From contig JBDKJP010000120.1 of assembly GCA_039796575.1 (NCBI GenBank), positions 1 to 64,000 of the forward strand: a stretch of DNA of 64,000 bases, given 5' to 3'. Source of the DNA: UBA668 sp039796575. GTDB taxonomy: Bacteria; Actinomycetota; Acidimicrobiia; Acidimicrobiales; Ilumatobacteraceae. Below, piece by piece: positions 1 through 8,278 of this stretch; the first letter of the stretch is position 1, and each line of letters opens with the position of its first letter. A program made the position numbers and the translations under genes. The notes beneath the pieces are model-generated. The model was not told the DNA's origin. It did no database searches and was given only the letters and a program-made list of their open reading frames with translations.

Positions 1-2570
1 GGCAGCAGGCGCTTCTGCTCGGCGGTGCGCGTGGGCGGCGGTGGCTCGGGCCGGCGCGCGCTGGGCTCGGTGGCGCAGTCGAGGATGAACGGCGACGGCC
101 GATCGGACGGCACCACCACCACCTCACGCGCGGCGCGGGTGATGGCCACGTGGAACAGGCGACGTTCCTCTTCGGTGTCGGTGGCCAAGCGGTGCGGGAA
201 CTGGTCGTCGGCGGCGTGGTGCACCACCACGACCGGCCACTCCTGGCCCTTCACCCGGTGCACGGTGGCCAGCGTGACGCCGTCGGCCTTCCACTCGGTG
301 CCGAGCGCGCGCCGCAACCAGCCCTCGAACGTGGCGGGTTGGGGGTGCAGCGCGGCCAGTTGTGCGAGCGCCGTGAGGTCGTCGTTCTGCGCGGCGCGGT
401 TCATACCGTGACGCATCGCATCGAGGTTGGCGATGGTGCCGGCGAGGCCGATCTGCTCGAACACCACCGCCAGCAACCGTGCGGTCGGCGTGTCGTGCGC
501 GGCCTTGTGGCGCAGCACTTCGATGTCGGCGGCGAACTCGTCGAGCGCCTTGGCGTCCTTCGGAGTGTTGACGCGGCCGGCCAGCTTGCGCAGCCCGACG
601 ATGGAGGTCTGCTCGGCCGCCCACTCGCCGACGCGGGGGTGCATCGATCGGGAAGGCCGGCGCAATGCCTCGGCCACGTCGGCGGCGGCGAACTGCTCGC
701 CCCCGACCGCGAGCCGCAGCCAGGCGAGAGCGGCGCGTACGGCCGTGCGCTCGAGGAACTCGCGACCGACGCCACCCGAGGTGGGCACCTTCGCGTCGAC
801 CAGCGCCACCTGCACGGGGACGAGCAACGAGTTGACCCGCGTGAGCACCGCGACGTCGGCCGGTGGGGTGCCGGCCTGCAGCGCCCGCTGCACGGCATCG
901 AGCGAGAGCGCCACCGAGTCGGTGTGGCTGTCGGCCACGGTGAACCCGTCGGTGTCGGCCTTCGCGGCGCGGATGGTCTTCGTCACTCGCCGCCGGTTGT
1001 GGCGCAGCAGCGTGTCGGCGGCGCGCACGATGCCGGCGGGGCAGCGGTAGTTCACCTCGAGCGGGTGCTCGCCCGCACCGGGGAACAGTTGCTGGAAGTC
1101 GATGAGCCACGCCGGGTCGGCGCCGTTGTAGCCGTAGATGGTCTGGTCGTCGTCGCCCACGCCGAACACCGCGGCATCGGGGCCGGCGAGCAGCCGCACC
1201 AGCAACAGGTGCGCCGGCGTGAGGTCCTGGAACTCGTCGACCAGCAGCACCCGGCAGGCGCGCTGTGCCACGGCGCGGGCCTGCGGGTCGGCGAGCAGCA
1301 GCTGCACCGCGAGGTACACCTGCTCGTCGTAGTCGACCTGCCCGGCGCGGGCGAGCGCAGCGCGGTACTGCGGGAACACGTCGGCGAAGCCGTCGACATC
1401 GCCGTCGTAGATGCTCTCGACGTCGAGGGGGTCGCGCAGCCCGAGGCGCGCGGTGGACAACGCTTCGATCCAGATGGCCACCGGGTCGGCGTTGCGCTTG
1501 CGCGGGAAGCTCACGAGGCGGCCGATGATGCGTCGCACCTCTGGCTCGTCGATGGTGGCCAACCGCTTCGGCTGCGGTGCGAACGGCGCCGACCCGTTGA
1601 CGATGGCGAACGCGATGGCGTTGAGCGTGCGCACCTGCAGGCCGCGCAGGTCGGCGGTGCGGGCCACCATCTCCTCCTGCGCACGCTTGTTGAACGCCAC
1701 GAGGCACACGGCCGACGGCGGCAGGTTCCACTGGCGCAGCAGGTGCCGGGCGCGTTCGGTGAGCACGCGGGTCTTGCCCGAACCGGCCGGCGCGATGATG
1801 CGCGCCGCGCCCTCTTCGTGCGTGACGGCGGCGAGCTGGTCGGGGGCGAGCTCGGCGGTGGTGTCGTTGCCGACCGGGGGTCGGGTGCCGCCGTGTTCCA
1901 GCGCGATGCGGTGCAGCACCGGGATGCCCAACAGCGGCGGGGTGAACCGGGGCGGGCCGCCATCCACCCACACTCGGGTGCCGTCGCGCAGCTCGACGTC
2001 GCCGCGGCCGTCGGCGACCGGCGTGGCGCCGGCGCGCACGGCCAACTGGAGTGGCTCGAAGGCGTGCGGCTCGGTGCGGGCGTCGACGCTGTTGGACACG
2101 AGCAGGTGCCGCAACGTGTCGTCGAGGAAGGTGAACCGCGGGCCCAGGGCGTGCGGGGCCTCGCGGGTGCTGCCGGGGGAGAGGGCCTCGGGGGTGACGT
2201 CGCCCGCCACCTCGAGCACCAGGCCGGTGCGCTCGTGGGCGCGGCGCTGCAGCTCGGCCACGCACTCGGCGGTGCGGGCCACCTCGACTCGGGGTGCGTC
2301 GGCCCAGGCGGTGGGTGCCGGCTGGCCTGGCCCGACCACCACGTTGCGGCCCAGTGTGAGCGGCCCCCGGTCGGCGCGGGCGGGCGCCGCGGTGTGCCGT
2401 ACGGGCTCGGGCGCCTCGAACTCGTCGGCGATCGCGTCGGACGTCTCGTCGACGTCGAGCACCTCGATCTCTGCGCCCTCGTTGCGCTGCCAACAGGCGC
2501 GCACCTCGTCGGCCGACGCGTGCGTGCCGCCGCAGTACACGCAGTTGATGGTGGGGCGACGGGCAGCCAT
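1..2570 (-). CDS. UvrD/PcrA-type superfamily 1 DNA helicase, C-terminus cut by window edge
   Basis: ATP-dependent 3'-5' DNA helicase of the UvrD/Rep family, expected to act in DNA repair. The frame opens at ATG 2570 and stays open for 856 codons to base 1, so the C-terminus lies outside. Residues 10-26 hold a possible zinc knuckle (C10, C13, H17, C26), unusual for UvrD. Walker A is APAGSGKT with K266; the Walker B helicase motif is VDEFQD (D445), followed by GDDDQTIYGYNG and, near the edge, the late motif HRVKGQEW. About 240 residues precede the ATPase core, longer than in E. coli UvrD. It begins 10 bp after the DUF2277 stop and is probably cotranscribed with it. The family call is firm; the specific paralogue is not known. 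Confidence 0.9.
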   Translation of the reverse strand, partial: MAARRPTINCVYCGGTHASADEVRACWQRNEGAEIEVLDVDETSDAIADEFEAPEPVRHTAAPARADRGPLTLGRNVVVGPGQPAPTAWADAPRVEVARTAECVAELQRRAHERTGLVLEVAGDVTPEALSPGSTREAPHALGPRFTFLDDTLRHLLVSNSVDARTEPHAFEPLQLAVRAGATPVADGRGDVELRDGTRVWVDGGPPRFTPPLLGIPVLHRIALEHGGTRPPVGNDTTAELAPDQLAAVTHEEGAARIIAPAGSGKTRVLTERARHLLRQWNLPPSAVCLVAFNKRAQEEMVARTADLRGLQVRTLNAIAFAIVNGSAPFAPQPKRLATIDEPEVRRIIGRLVSFPRKRNADPVAIWIEALSTARLGLRDPLDVESIYDGDVDGFADVFPQYRAALARAGQVDYDEQVYLAVQLLLADPQARAVAQRACRVLLVDEFQDLTPAHLLLVRLLAGPDAAVFGVGDDDQTIYGYNGADPAWLIDFQQLFPGAGEHPLEVNYRCPAGIVRAADTLLRHNRRRVTKTIRAAKADTDGFTVADSHTDSVALSLDAVQRALQAGTPPADVAVLTRVNSLLVPVQVALVDAKVPTSGGVGREFLERTAVRAALAWLRLAVGGEQFAAADVAEALRRPSRSMHPRVGEWAAEQTSIVGLRKLAGRVNTPKDAKALDEFAADIEVLRHKAAHDTPTARLLAVVFEQIGLAGTIANLDAMRHGMNRAAQNDDLTALAQLAALHPQPATFEGWLRRALGTEWKADGVTLATVHRVKGQEWPVVVVHHAADDQFPHRLATDTEEERRLFHVAITRAAREVVVVPSDRPSPFILDCATEPSARRPEPPPPTRTAEQKRLL

Positions 2571-2580
2571 GGCGGCCACC

Positions 2581-2865
2581 CTATCGAACGGGTGTTCCCT
2601 TGGAAACCGACGCCGTGCGGTTGGCGTTGATGCGCCGCAACGGCGGCAACGTGGGCGGCGGTTGCTGGCGGGGCGGCAGCGTGGCCAGCAACTCGGTGGT
2701 GGCCGCGGCGATCACGGTGACCGCGTGCTCGAACGCCACCTCGGTGTTGGCCGACGTCTTCTGCACGCCGCTCACCTTGCGCACGTACTGGCGGGCGGCG
2801 GCCTCGATCTCCTCGGCGGTGGCGCCGGGCTCGAGCCCGCGCAGCGTGGTGATGTTGCGGCACAT
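2581..2865 (-). CDS. DUF2277 family protein
   Basis: Small protein of 94 residues matching the DUF2277 pattern: it opens MCRNITTLRGLEPGAT and continues with EEIEAAARQYVRKVSG, the family's conserved block. Its function is not established. I chose the ATG at 2865 because MCRN is the usual family N-terminus and because TAACGT (a -10 box) lies 7 nt upstream, which suits a leaderless transcript; upstream in-frame starts would run into the divergent SDR gene. It is the first gene of a probable two-gene unit with the UvrD-like helicase. Confidence 0.85.
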   Translation of the reverse strand: MCRNITTLRGLEPGATAEEIEAAARQYVRKVSGVQKTSANTEVAFEHAVTVIAAATTELLATLPPRQQPPPTLPPLRRINANRTASVSKGTPVR

Positions 2866-2872
2866 GTCCGCC

Positions 2873-2878
2873 ACGTTA
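2873..2878 (-). promoter_or_regulatory. -10 box (TAACGT) of the DUF2277 gene, leaderless type
   Basis: TAACGT ends 7 nt before the ATG at 2865, so transcription would start at or next to the start codon. No ribosome binding site is visible. Confidence 0.6.
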
Positions 2879-2896
2879 GGCACGCGGGCTGCGGTG

Positions 2897-2902
2897 TACG
2901 GT
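2897..2902 (+). promoter_or_regulatory. -10 box (TACGGT) of the SDR gene, leaderless type
   Basis: TACGGT ends 7 nt before ATG 2910. With the opposite box at 2873-2878 it forms a compact 44-bp divergent promoter. Confidence 0.6.
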
Positions 2903-2909
2903 CCGCCGC

Positions 2910-3686
2910 ATGAGTGCACGCCTGAACGACAAGGTCACCATCATCACCGGCGCCGCCGGCGGCATCGGCCGCGAGGCCGCGCTGCGGTTCGCCGCCGAGG
3001 GTTCGGCCGTGGTGGCCGTCGACCTTCCCGGCGACGCGCTCCACGAGACCGCCCAGCTCGTCACCTCGGCCGGTGGGCGGGCCATCGCCGTTACCGCCGA
3101 CGTCACCGACGAGGCACAGGTGGCCGCCTACGTGGCCGCCGCCGTCGCCGAGTTCGGCGGTGTCGACGCACTGCTCAACAACGCCGGCATCGAGGGTGCC
3201 GTCGCGGCGCTCACCGACACGGCCGTCGACGCGTTCGATCGCGTCATCGCGGTCAACGTGCGTGGCGTGTTCCTCGGCATGAAGCACGCCGCACCGGCCA
3301 TCATCGCCCGCGGCGGCGGGGCCATCGTCAACGTGTCGTCGGTGGCGGGCCTCGGCGGCACGCCCGGCATCGTCGCCTACGGCGCGTCGAAGCACGCGGT
3401 CATCGGTATGACCAAGACGGCGGCCATGGAGTTCGCACCGGCGAACGTGCGCGTCAACGCGATCTGCCCGTCGCCCGTGGAGACGCGCATGATGCGAGCA
3501 CTCGAGGCCGGGATGAACCCCGACGACCCCGAAGCCGTGCACGCGATGATGGCGATGTCGATCCCGCTCGGCCGCTACGGCGAACCCGGCGACATCGCGG
3601 CGCTGATGGCGTTCCTGTGCAGCGACGACTCGTCGTTCCTCACCGGCGCCGCCATCCCCATCGACGGCGGCATGAAGGCCCGCTGA
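2910..3686 (+). CDS. SDR family NAD(P)-dependent oxidoreductase
   Basis: Classical short-chain dehydrogenase of 258 residues, the usual length. The Rossmann glycine motif TGAAGGIG is at residues 13-20, followed by D38 after the second strand (VVAVDLPG), which favours NAD(H), then NNAG, a serine in NVSSVAG and the catalytic pair Y157/K161 (YGASK). The C-terminal GAAIPIDGGM is typical of 3-oxoacyl-ACP reductase-like members. The substrate cannot be read from sequence. It is transcribed divergently from DUF2277 and ends 9 bp before the convergent VOC gene. Confidence 0.92.
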   Translation: MSARLNDKVTIITGAAGGIGREAALRFAAEGSAVVAVDLPGDALHETAQLVTSAGGRAIAVTADVTDEAQVAAYVAAAVAEFGGVDALLNNAGIEGAVAALTDTAVDAFDRVIAVNVRGVFLGMKHAAPAIIARGGGAIVNVSSVAGLGGTPGIVAYGASKHAVIGMTKTAAMEFAPANVRVNAICPSPVETRMMRALEAGMNPDDPEAVHAMMAMSIPLGRYGEPGDIAALMAFLCSDDSSFLTGAAIPIDGGMKAR

Positions 3687-3695
3687 CCGTCGTGC

Positions 3696-4061
3696 TCAGC
3701 CGCCCGTGACGGCGAACCAGCGACCTTCGTTGTCGGAGAACGCGAACGACGGGGTGCCGGCGTGCTCGCCCACGGGCGAGGCCTCCACGCCCGCGGCGGT
3801 GAGCCGGGCGTGGGTGGTGGCCAGGTCGTCGACGTGGAAGGCGATCGACGGCGTGGCCAGATCGAGACCGTCGGGGTTGTCCTGCATCAGTGCCAGCGGC
3901 ACCAACTCGAACGCGAAGTCCTGATCGGCGAACCCGACCTTCACCACGTCGACCGCGCCCGCATGGATGCGGCCCTTCTCGACCATGCCGACCTGCTCGG
4001 TCCAGAACCGCAGGCACGCGACCTCGTCGGTCACGTACAGCACCACATATCCGACCTTCAT
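3696..4061 (-). CDS. VOC (glyoxalase/bleomycin-resistance fold) family protein
   Basis: Protein of 121 residues with one vicinal-oxygen-chelate domain: it begins MKVGYVVLYVTDEVACLRFW and ends with FSDNEGRWFAV, both typical of this fold. Metal-binding positions cannot be assigned with certainty, and the substrate is unknown. The start is only 1 bp after the stop of the LLM oxidoreductase on the same strand, so the two are probably one operon. It converges on the SDR gene. Confidence 0.85.
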   Translation of the reverse strand: MKVGYVVLYVTDEVACLRFWTEQVGMVEKGRIHAGAVDVVKVGFADQDFAFELVPLALMQDNPDGLDLATPSIAFHVDDLATTHARLTAAGVEASPVGEHAGTPSFAFSDNEGRWFAVTGG

Positions 4062-4062
4062 C

Positions 4063-5079
4063 TCAGCCCTTCAGATCGCTCAGGACCCGGGCCCAACGCT
4101 CCGGGTCGCTCTTGTACGGCGCGTAGAAGCTGATGCGCTCGATCACGTCACCGTAGCGACGGTGCAGTTCGGGCGCCACGGTCTCGGGCGGGCCGACCAC
4201 GGCGAACGTCTCGAGGATCTCGTCGGTGATGAGGTTGCCCATCTCCACCCACTGGCCCTGCTTGCTCAACCGGTTCAGCTCGTCCTGCAGTTCGCCCCAG
4301 CCGTGCACCTCCAGCACGCCGCGGTAGGCGGGGGTGCTGCCGTAGAACGCGATCTGCTGGCGGGTGCCGGCGGCCGCGGCCTTCATCTCCTCCTCGTTGT
4401 TGCCCGTGACCACGAACGACGGGCCGACGATCTCGAACCCCTCCATGGTCTTGCCGGCCTTCGCCCGCCCGCGGGCGAGTGCGGGGATGGTGACCTCGCG
4501 CAGGTACTTCTCGGTGGTGAACCCGTGGCACAGGAAGCCGTCGCACACCTCGCCGGCGACCTCGGTCATCAGCTCGCCGACGCCGGCGAGGAAGATCTTC
4601 GGCACGCCGAACCCGGCCAGGTCGGCGCGGTCGGGCGTGAAGAACGGGGTCATCAGCGTGTGCGTGTAGAAGTCGCCGCGGAAGTTGAGCGGCGTGCCGT
4701 TCTCCCACGTGTCCCAGATGGCGCGGATGGCCAGGATCATCTCGCGCATGCGGGGCGCCGGGTGGCTCCACTCCATGCTGAACCGCTTGGTGATGTGCGG
4801 CTTGATCTGGCTGCCGAGACCGAGGTTGAAGCGGCCCTTCGAATAGGCCTGCAGGTCCCAGCCGATGTTGGCGAGCGTCATCGGGTTGCGGGCGAACGCC
4901 ACCGCGATCGACGTGCCGAGCTCGAGCGTCTCGGTGTGCTCGGCGGCGAGCAGCAGCGGGAAGAACGGGTCGTGCGAGGTCTCGGCCGTCCAGGCGCCGC
5001 TGTAACCGGCCGCCTCGAGCTCCTTCGCCTGTGCGCCTGCCTGGTGCAGGTTGCTGCCGATGCCTCCGTCGACCTTCAT
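4063..5079 (-). CDS. LLM class F420-dependent oxidoreductase
   Basis: Luciferase-like TIM-barrel oxidoreductase of 338 residues, the family's normal length. Typical segments are AAGYSGAWTAETSHDPF near the N-terminus, GTSIAVAFARNPM, GRFNLGLGSQIKPHI and PKIFLAGVGELMTEVAGEV. It resembles the actinobacterial F420-dependent subgroup; F420 use is inferred from family. ATG 5079 was chosen over upstream starts because a strong GGGGGG-rich ribosome binding site lies 4-5 nt before it and MKVDGG is a normal N-terminus. The VOC gene follows directly. Confidence 0.9.
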   Translation of the reverse strand: MKVDGGIGSNLHQAGAQAKELEAAGYSGAWTAETSHDPFFPLLLAAEHTETLELGTSIAVAFARNPMTLANIGWDLQAYSKGRFNLGLGSQIKPHITKRFSMEWSHPAPRMREMILAIRAIWDTWENGTPLNFRGDFYTHTLMTPFFTPDRADLAGFGVPKIFLAGVGELMTEVAGEVCDGFLCHGFTTEKYLREVTIPALARGRAKAGKTMEGFEIVGPSFVVTGNNEEEMKAAAAGTRQQIAFYGSTPAYRGVLEVHGWGELQDELNRLSKQGQWVEMGNLITDEILETFAVVGPPETVAPELHRRYGDVIERISFYAPYKSDPERWARVLSDLKG

Positions 5080-5125
5080 GGTTCCCCCCTGGTGGTGTTG
5101 GTTGAGGGGAACGTAGTCGGCCGGC

Positions 5126-5362
5126 TCAGGCCGCGCAGGGGTCGAGCGTGGCGGGGGTGCGGCGGAACGACAGGGGGAGTCGGCCGAAGGCCCGCTCGCG
5201 GGCGACCGCGGGCTGGCTGCGGTCGGCGGCGATGTCGAGGGCGGCGTCGCGGCAGCCGGCGGCGCGGAGGTCGGCGAGGTGGCGGGCCACCTCACGCTCG
5301 TGCGGGGCGATGCCGTGCTCGGCGATCGCGTGGTGGAGGTGGAGCACTCGTTCGGGGGTCAT
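5126..5362 (-). CDS. Small hypothetical protein divergent from LysR regulator
   Basis: Product of 78 residues that I do not recognise. It is helix-rich and charged (opening MTPERVLHLHHAIAEHG), unlike the Arg/Ala-rich translations of noncoding frames in this DNA, and contains no membrane segment or Cys motif except one Cys near each of the middle and C-terminus. ATG 5362 is preceded by CATCAT with a 6-nt spacer, mirroring the TATGAT box of the divergent LysR gene. Its position across a repeat-filled shared promoter suggests it is the LysR protein's target. Coding status is likely but not certain. Confidence 0.6.
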   Translation of the reverse strand: MTPERVLHLHHAIAEHGIAPHEREVARHLADLRAAGCRDAALDIAADRSQPAVARERAFGRLPLSFRRTPATLDPCAA

Positions 5363-5367
5363 GCGCT

Positions 5368-5437
5368 GATGATGCGCCGAGTTGATGATGCTGAAAAGCG
5401 ATGATCTCTTGTCGTGATGATCGCATCGGCTTATGAT
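5368..5437. repeat. Five ATGAT boxes at exact 16-bp intervals in a divergent promoter
   Basis: ATGAT occurs at 5369, 5385, 5401, 5417 and 5433, each exactly 16 bp from the last; four copies extend to GATGAT and the last reads TATGAT. The rest of each 16-bp unit is not conserved. The array fills the space between the starts of the 78-residue gene (5362) and the LysR gene (5444). The outermost copies coincide with the putative -10 boxes of both genes (CATCAT on the minus strand, TATGAT on the plus strand). It is probably a regulator-binding array. Confidence 0.7.
5432..5437 (+). promoter_or_regulatory. -10 box (TATGAT) of the LysR-type regulator gene
   Basis: Near-consensus TATGAT ends 6 nt before ATG 5444; it is also the last copy of the 16-bp periodic array. 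Confidence 0.65.
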
Positions 5438-5443
5438 GCCCGC

Positions 5444-6358
5444 ATGCTCCGCGACCTCGAGATCCGGCAACTGCGTGCACTCCTGGCCGTGGCCGAGGAG
5501 GGCTCGTTCGCCAAGGCGGCCGAGCGGCTCGGCTTCACCCAGTCGGCCATCAGCCAGCAGATCGCCGCACTCGAACGGGCCGTCGGCGACAAGGTGTTCG
5601 ACCGCCAGGCCGGTCCGCGCAAGGCGCAGCTCACCCCGGTGGGCGCACTGCTCGTCGAGCACGGCCAGTTGTTGCTGGCGCAGTTGCAGGCGGTCGACGA
5701 CGGCCTCCGTTCGCTGCGTGCCGGCGAGGTCGGTCGGTTGGTGGTCGGCTCGTTCCAGAGCGTGTCGGTCAACGTGCTGCCCGAGGTGGTCGGCCGGCTG
5801 CGCAGCGAACGCCCCGGGCTCGCGGTGCGGGCCGTCGAGAGCGACGACCCCGACGACGTCGTGCGTGCCCTGCTGGCCGACGAGCTCGACCTGTCGTTCG
5901 TGGTGGGCGTGCCCGACCATCCCGACATCGAGGCGTGGGAGCTGCTCGTCGACCCGTTCGTGCTCGTGTCGCCCGTGTGCTGCCCGGCCCCGTCGGTCGA
6001 CCCGTCGATGCTCGACGGTGTGCCGATGATCGGCCAGCCGTCGTGCAGCTGTCAGCTCACCATCGACGAATCGCTGCGCACGTTCGGCGTCACGCCCGAC
6101 TACGTGTTCCGCAGCAACGACAACAGCGCCGTGCAGGCCATGGTGCGCGCCGGGCTCGGCAGCGCCGTGATGCCGCGGCTCGCTGTCGATCTGCACGACC
6201 CCGGCGTCATCGTCACCGAGCTCGATCCGCCGTTGCCGCCGCGCGTGGTGACGCTGGCAAAGCGACGTGGGCGCACGCTCATCCCCGCTGCCGACCGGTT
6301 CCTCGAACTGGCCCGGTCGGTGTGCGACTCGATCGACTCAGTCGTCCTGGTCGCGTAG
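5444..6358 (+). CDS. LysR-family transcriptional regulator
   Basis: DNA-binding regulator of 304 residues. The N-terminal winged helix-turn-helix (about residues 3-62) has the classic LysR pattern: LEIRQLRALLAVAEEGSFAKAAE then TQSAISQQIAALE. The C-terminal effector domain follows from about residue 90 (RLVVGSFQSVSVNVLPEVV). A CxC run (PSCSCQ) in the effector domain could be a redox or metal site, which is speculative. ATG 5444 was chosen because the HTH begins at once and TATGAT lies 6 nt upstream. The 3' end overlaps the convergent PAC2 gene by 21 bp. Confidence 0.93.
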   Translation: MLRDLEIRQLRALLAVAEEGSFAKAAERLGFTQSAISQQIAALERAVGDKVFDRQAGPRKAQLTPVGALLVEHGQLLLAQLQAVDDGLRSLRAGEVGRLVVGSFQSVSVNVLPEVVGRLRSERPGLAVRAVESDDPDDVVRALLADELDLSFVVGVPDHPDIEAWELLVDPFVLVSPVCCPAPSVDPSMLDGVPMIGQPSCSCQLTIDESLRTFGVTPDYVFRSNDNSAVQAMVRAGLGSAVMPRLAVDLHDPGVIVTELDPPLPPRVVTLAKRRGRTLIPAADRFLELARSVCDSIDSVVLVA

Positions 6359-7210
6359 GAACTGCTCGAACTCGGCCGCCAGCTCGTCGGCGCTCGGGAT
6401 GTCGCTCGCCGACAGCGGCGCCGGCTCGTCGACGAACGCGTCGTACGCGGTCTCGAGCTGCTGCACCATCACCGTGTGCTCGTCGTTGCCGGCCACCAGC
6501 TTGTCGATGCGCGCCCGCTGGATGTCGGCCTCACGGGCGAGGTCGCCCGACGGCACCGAGATGCCGGTGACCTCGCGCAGTCCGTCGAGCAACGCCACCG
6601 ACGCGCCCGGGTAGCTCATCGCGCTCACGTAGTGCGGCACCTGCACCCAGATGCCGAGCGATGCGATGCCCGCCTCGGTGAGCGCGTGCTCGAGCACCGC
6701 GCTCATGCCGGCCGGCACGTCGACCGAGTTCTTCAGGTACGGCACGTTGGCCACCACGTCGGCCGACGGCGAGCTGCTCGACAGGCGCGACGCGCGGGTG
6801 TGCGGCGTGGCGAACGGGTACGCGCCGAGTGCCACCATCTGGTACACGCCGAGGCGCAACGACAGCTCGGTCACCGCACGGGAGAACGCCTTCCACTGCG
6901 AGTCGGGCTCCGGGCCGGTGAGCGTGAGCACCGCGTGGTCGTTGCGGTCGCGGCCGAGCTTCAGCTCGACCTCGTTCCACACCAGGCGCGTGTTCACGCC
7001 TTCGCGCAGCTCCATCAACGGGCGGCGGGCGCGGTAGTCGACGAACAGGTCGCTGTCGAACGTGGCCAGCGGCTCGGAGCTGCACGAGTCCTCGATCGCG
7101 CTCATCGCCGCAGCGGCGGCACCCGACGCGTCGATCCAGCCGTTGAGCTGCACCACCAGCACCGGCCGGTCGAGCATCGGCAGATCGCCGTGCAATTGGT
7201 AGGCGCTCAC
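6338..7210 (-). CDS. PAC2 family protein (proteasome-assembly-chaperone-like)
   Basis: Protein of 290 residues of the PAC2 family, widespread in actinobacteria and structurally related to proteasome assembly chaperones; no enzymatic role is established. Family features are RPVLVVQLNGWIDASGAA near the N-terminus, LVALGAYP-like MVALGAYPFATPHTR in the middle and LEHALTEAGI after it. GTG 7210 overlaps the stop of the upstream phosphotransferase gene by 4 nt (GTGA), which indicates translational coupling and decides the start. The acidic C-terminus (about residues 255-290) resembles other actinobacterial members. Confidence 0.88.
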   Translation of the reverse strand: MSAYQLHGDLPMLDRPVLVVQLNGWIDASGAAAAAMSAIEDSCSSEPLATFDSDLFVDYRARRPLMELREGVNTRLVWNEVELKLGRDRNDHAVLTLTGPEPDSQWKAFSRAVTELSLRLGVYQMVALGAYPFATPHTRASRLSSSSPSADVVANVPYLKNSVDVPAGMSAVLEHALTEAGIASLGIWVQVPHYVSAMSYPGASVALLDGLREVTGISVPSGDLAREADIQRARIDKLVAGNDEHTVMVQQLETAYDAFVDEPAPLSASDIPSADELAAEFEQFLRDQDD

Positions 7211-8241
7211 GGCAGCGTCTCCAGCGTGGCGAGCGCCATCGCGGCTGCGCCGTCGACCTGCAGCTTGAACGGCTCGAGCTCGGCGGCGTCGCGCATGCCC
7301 AACGCGCCACCGAGGTAGCGGGCGTACACGCCCTCGAGGATGCAGGCCAGCTTCCAGTACGCGAACGCCACGTAGAACGGCAGCTGCGAGATGTCGCGGC
7401 CGCTGACCTCGGCGTAGCGCACCGCCAGGTCGGCGCGGTCCATGAACCCGGGGGCCGAGCAGGCCGACCCGGTCCACGCCGAGGCGGCGTCGCCCGGGCC
7501 GGTCCAGTACACCTGCAGCAGGCCGAGGTCGGCGAGCGGGTCGCCGAGCGTGCAGATCTCCCAGTCGAGCACGGCCATCACGTGGCCGTCGGCGCCCACC
7601 ATGCAGTTGTCGAGGCGGTAGTCGCCGTGGACGATGGTGGCCGGCCCCTGCTCGGGGATGCGTCGCGACAGCTCGTCGTGCACCGTGTCGATGGCCGCGA
7701 GCTCACGGGTCTTCTGCTGGTTCCACTGCCCGTACCAGCGCTTCAGCTGGCGGGCGATGTAGCCCTCGTGCTTGCCGAGCGTGTCGAGGCCGGCGGCGAC
7801 GAGGTCGACCGAGTGGATGGCCACCATGGTGTCGACGATGGACTCGCTGGCCGTGCGGCGGGCGGCGGGGGAGAGCACGGCCTCGGCGGTGGCCTGGTCG
7901 CGGATGACGTGCCCGTCGACGAAGCCCATCACGTAGAACGGCGAGTCGTTGACGGCCGGGTCGTCGCAGAACCCGAGCGCGGGCGCCACCGGCACGGCCG
8001 ACGCCTGCAGCCCGCTGATGATGCGGTGCTCGCGGCTCATGTCGTGCGCGCTGGCCAGCACGTGGCCGAGCGGCGGGCGGCGCAGCACGAACCGGGTGTC
8101 GTCGGCGCCGGTGAGGCGGTAGGTGAGGTTCGAGTGGCCACCGGCGATGGCGTCGAAGCCGAACGGCCCGACCGCACCGGGCACGTGGGTGTGCAACCAG
8201 TCGGTGACCGCAGGGACGTTGATGCCGGGCACGTCGCTCAT
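7207..8241 (-). CDS. Phosphotransferase family protein (APH/choline-kinase fold)
   Basis: Kinase-like protein of 344 residues in the aminoglycoside phosphotransferase superfamily. The N-lobe has GGHSNLTYRLTG and FVLRRPPLG; the catalytic loop is VHGDYRLDN and the metal-binding segment is AVLDWEICTLGDPLADLG. Actinobacterial proteins of this type are often linked with acyl-CoA dehydrogenases and probably act on a small metabolite rather than an antibiotic; that is inference. ATG 8241 lies 37 bp from the divergent thioredoxin gene. It is cotranslated with the PAC2 gene through a 4-nt overlap. Confidence 0.9.
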   Translation of the reverse strand: MSDVPGINVPAVTDWLHTHVPGAVGPFGFDAIAGGHSNLTYRLTGADDTRFVLRRPPLGHVLASAHDMSREHRIISGLQASAVPVAPALGFCDDPAVNDSPFYVMGFVDGHVIRDQATAEAVLSPAARRTASESIVDTMVAIHSVDLVAAGLDTLGKHEGYIARQLKRWYGQWNQQKTRELAAIDTVHDELSRRIPEQGPATIVHGDYRLDNCMVGADGHVMAVLDWEICTLGDPLADLGLLQVYWTGPGDAASAWTGSACSAPGFMDRADLAVRYAEVSGRDISQLPFYVAFAYWKLACILEGVYARYLGGALGMRDAAELEPFKLQVDGAAAMALATLETLP

Positions 8242-8265
8242 GATCGCCGTACGGTACCGGACCGG

Positions 8266-8271
8266 TATCGT
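8266..8271 (+). promoter_or_regulatory. -10 box (TATCGT) of the thioredoxin-TPR gene
   Basis: TATCGT ends 7 nt before ATG 8279; leaderless arrangement. The 37-bp gap to the divergent gene leaves no room for a longer leader. Confidence 0.6.
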
Positions 8272-8278
8272 TCGCCAC

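Noticed and set aside
124..2493. Long alternative minus-strand and plus-strand frames across the UvrD-like gene
   Set aside because: Only the frame starting at 2570 shows Walker A, DEFQD and other helicase motifs; the others are compositionally biased and motif-free.
5368..5437. The 16-bp periodic repeat as a CRISPR array or origin iterons
   Set aside because: Only five bases are conserved per unit, there are no cas genes, and no replication gene or AT-rich region is nearby; a promoter array fits better.
7207..8241. Aminoglycoside resistance kinase
   Set aside because: It has the APH fold, but the neighbours and sequence suit the general actinobacterial phosphotransferase group. Nothing indicates drug specificity.
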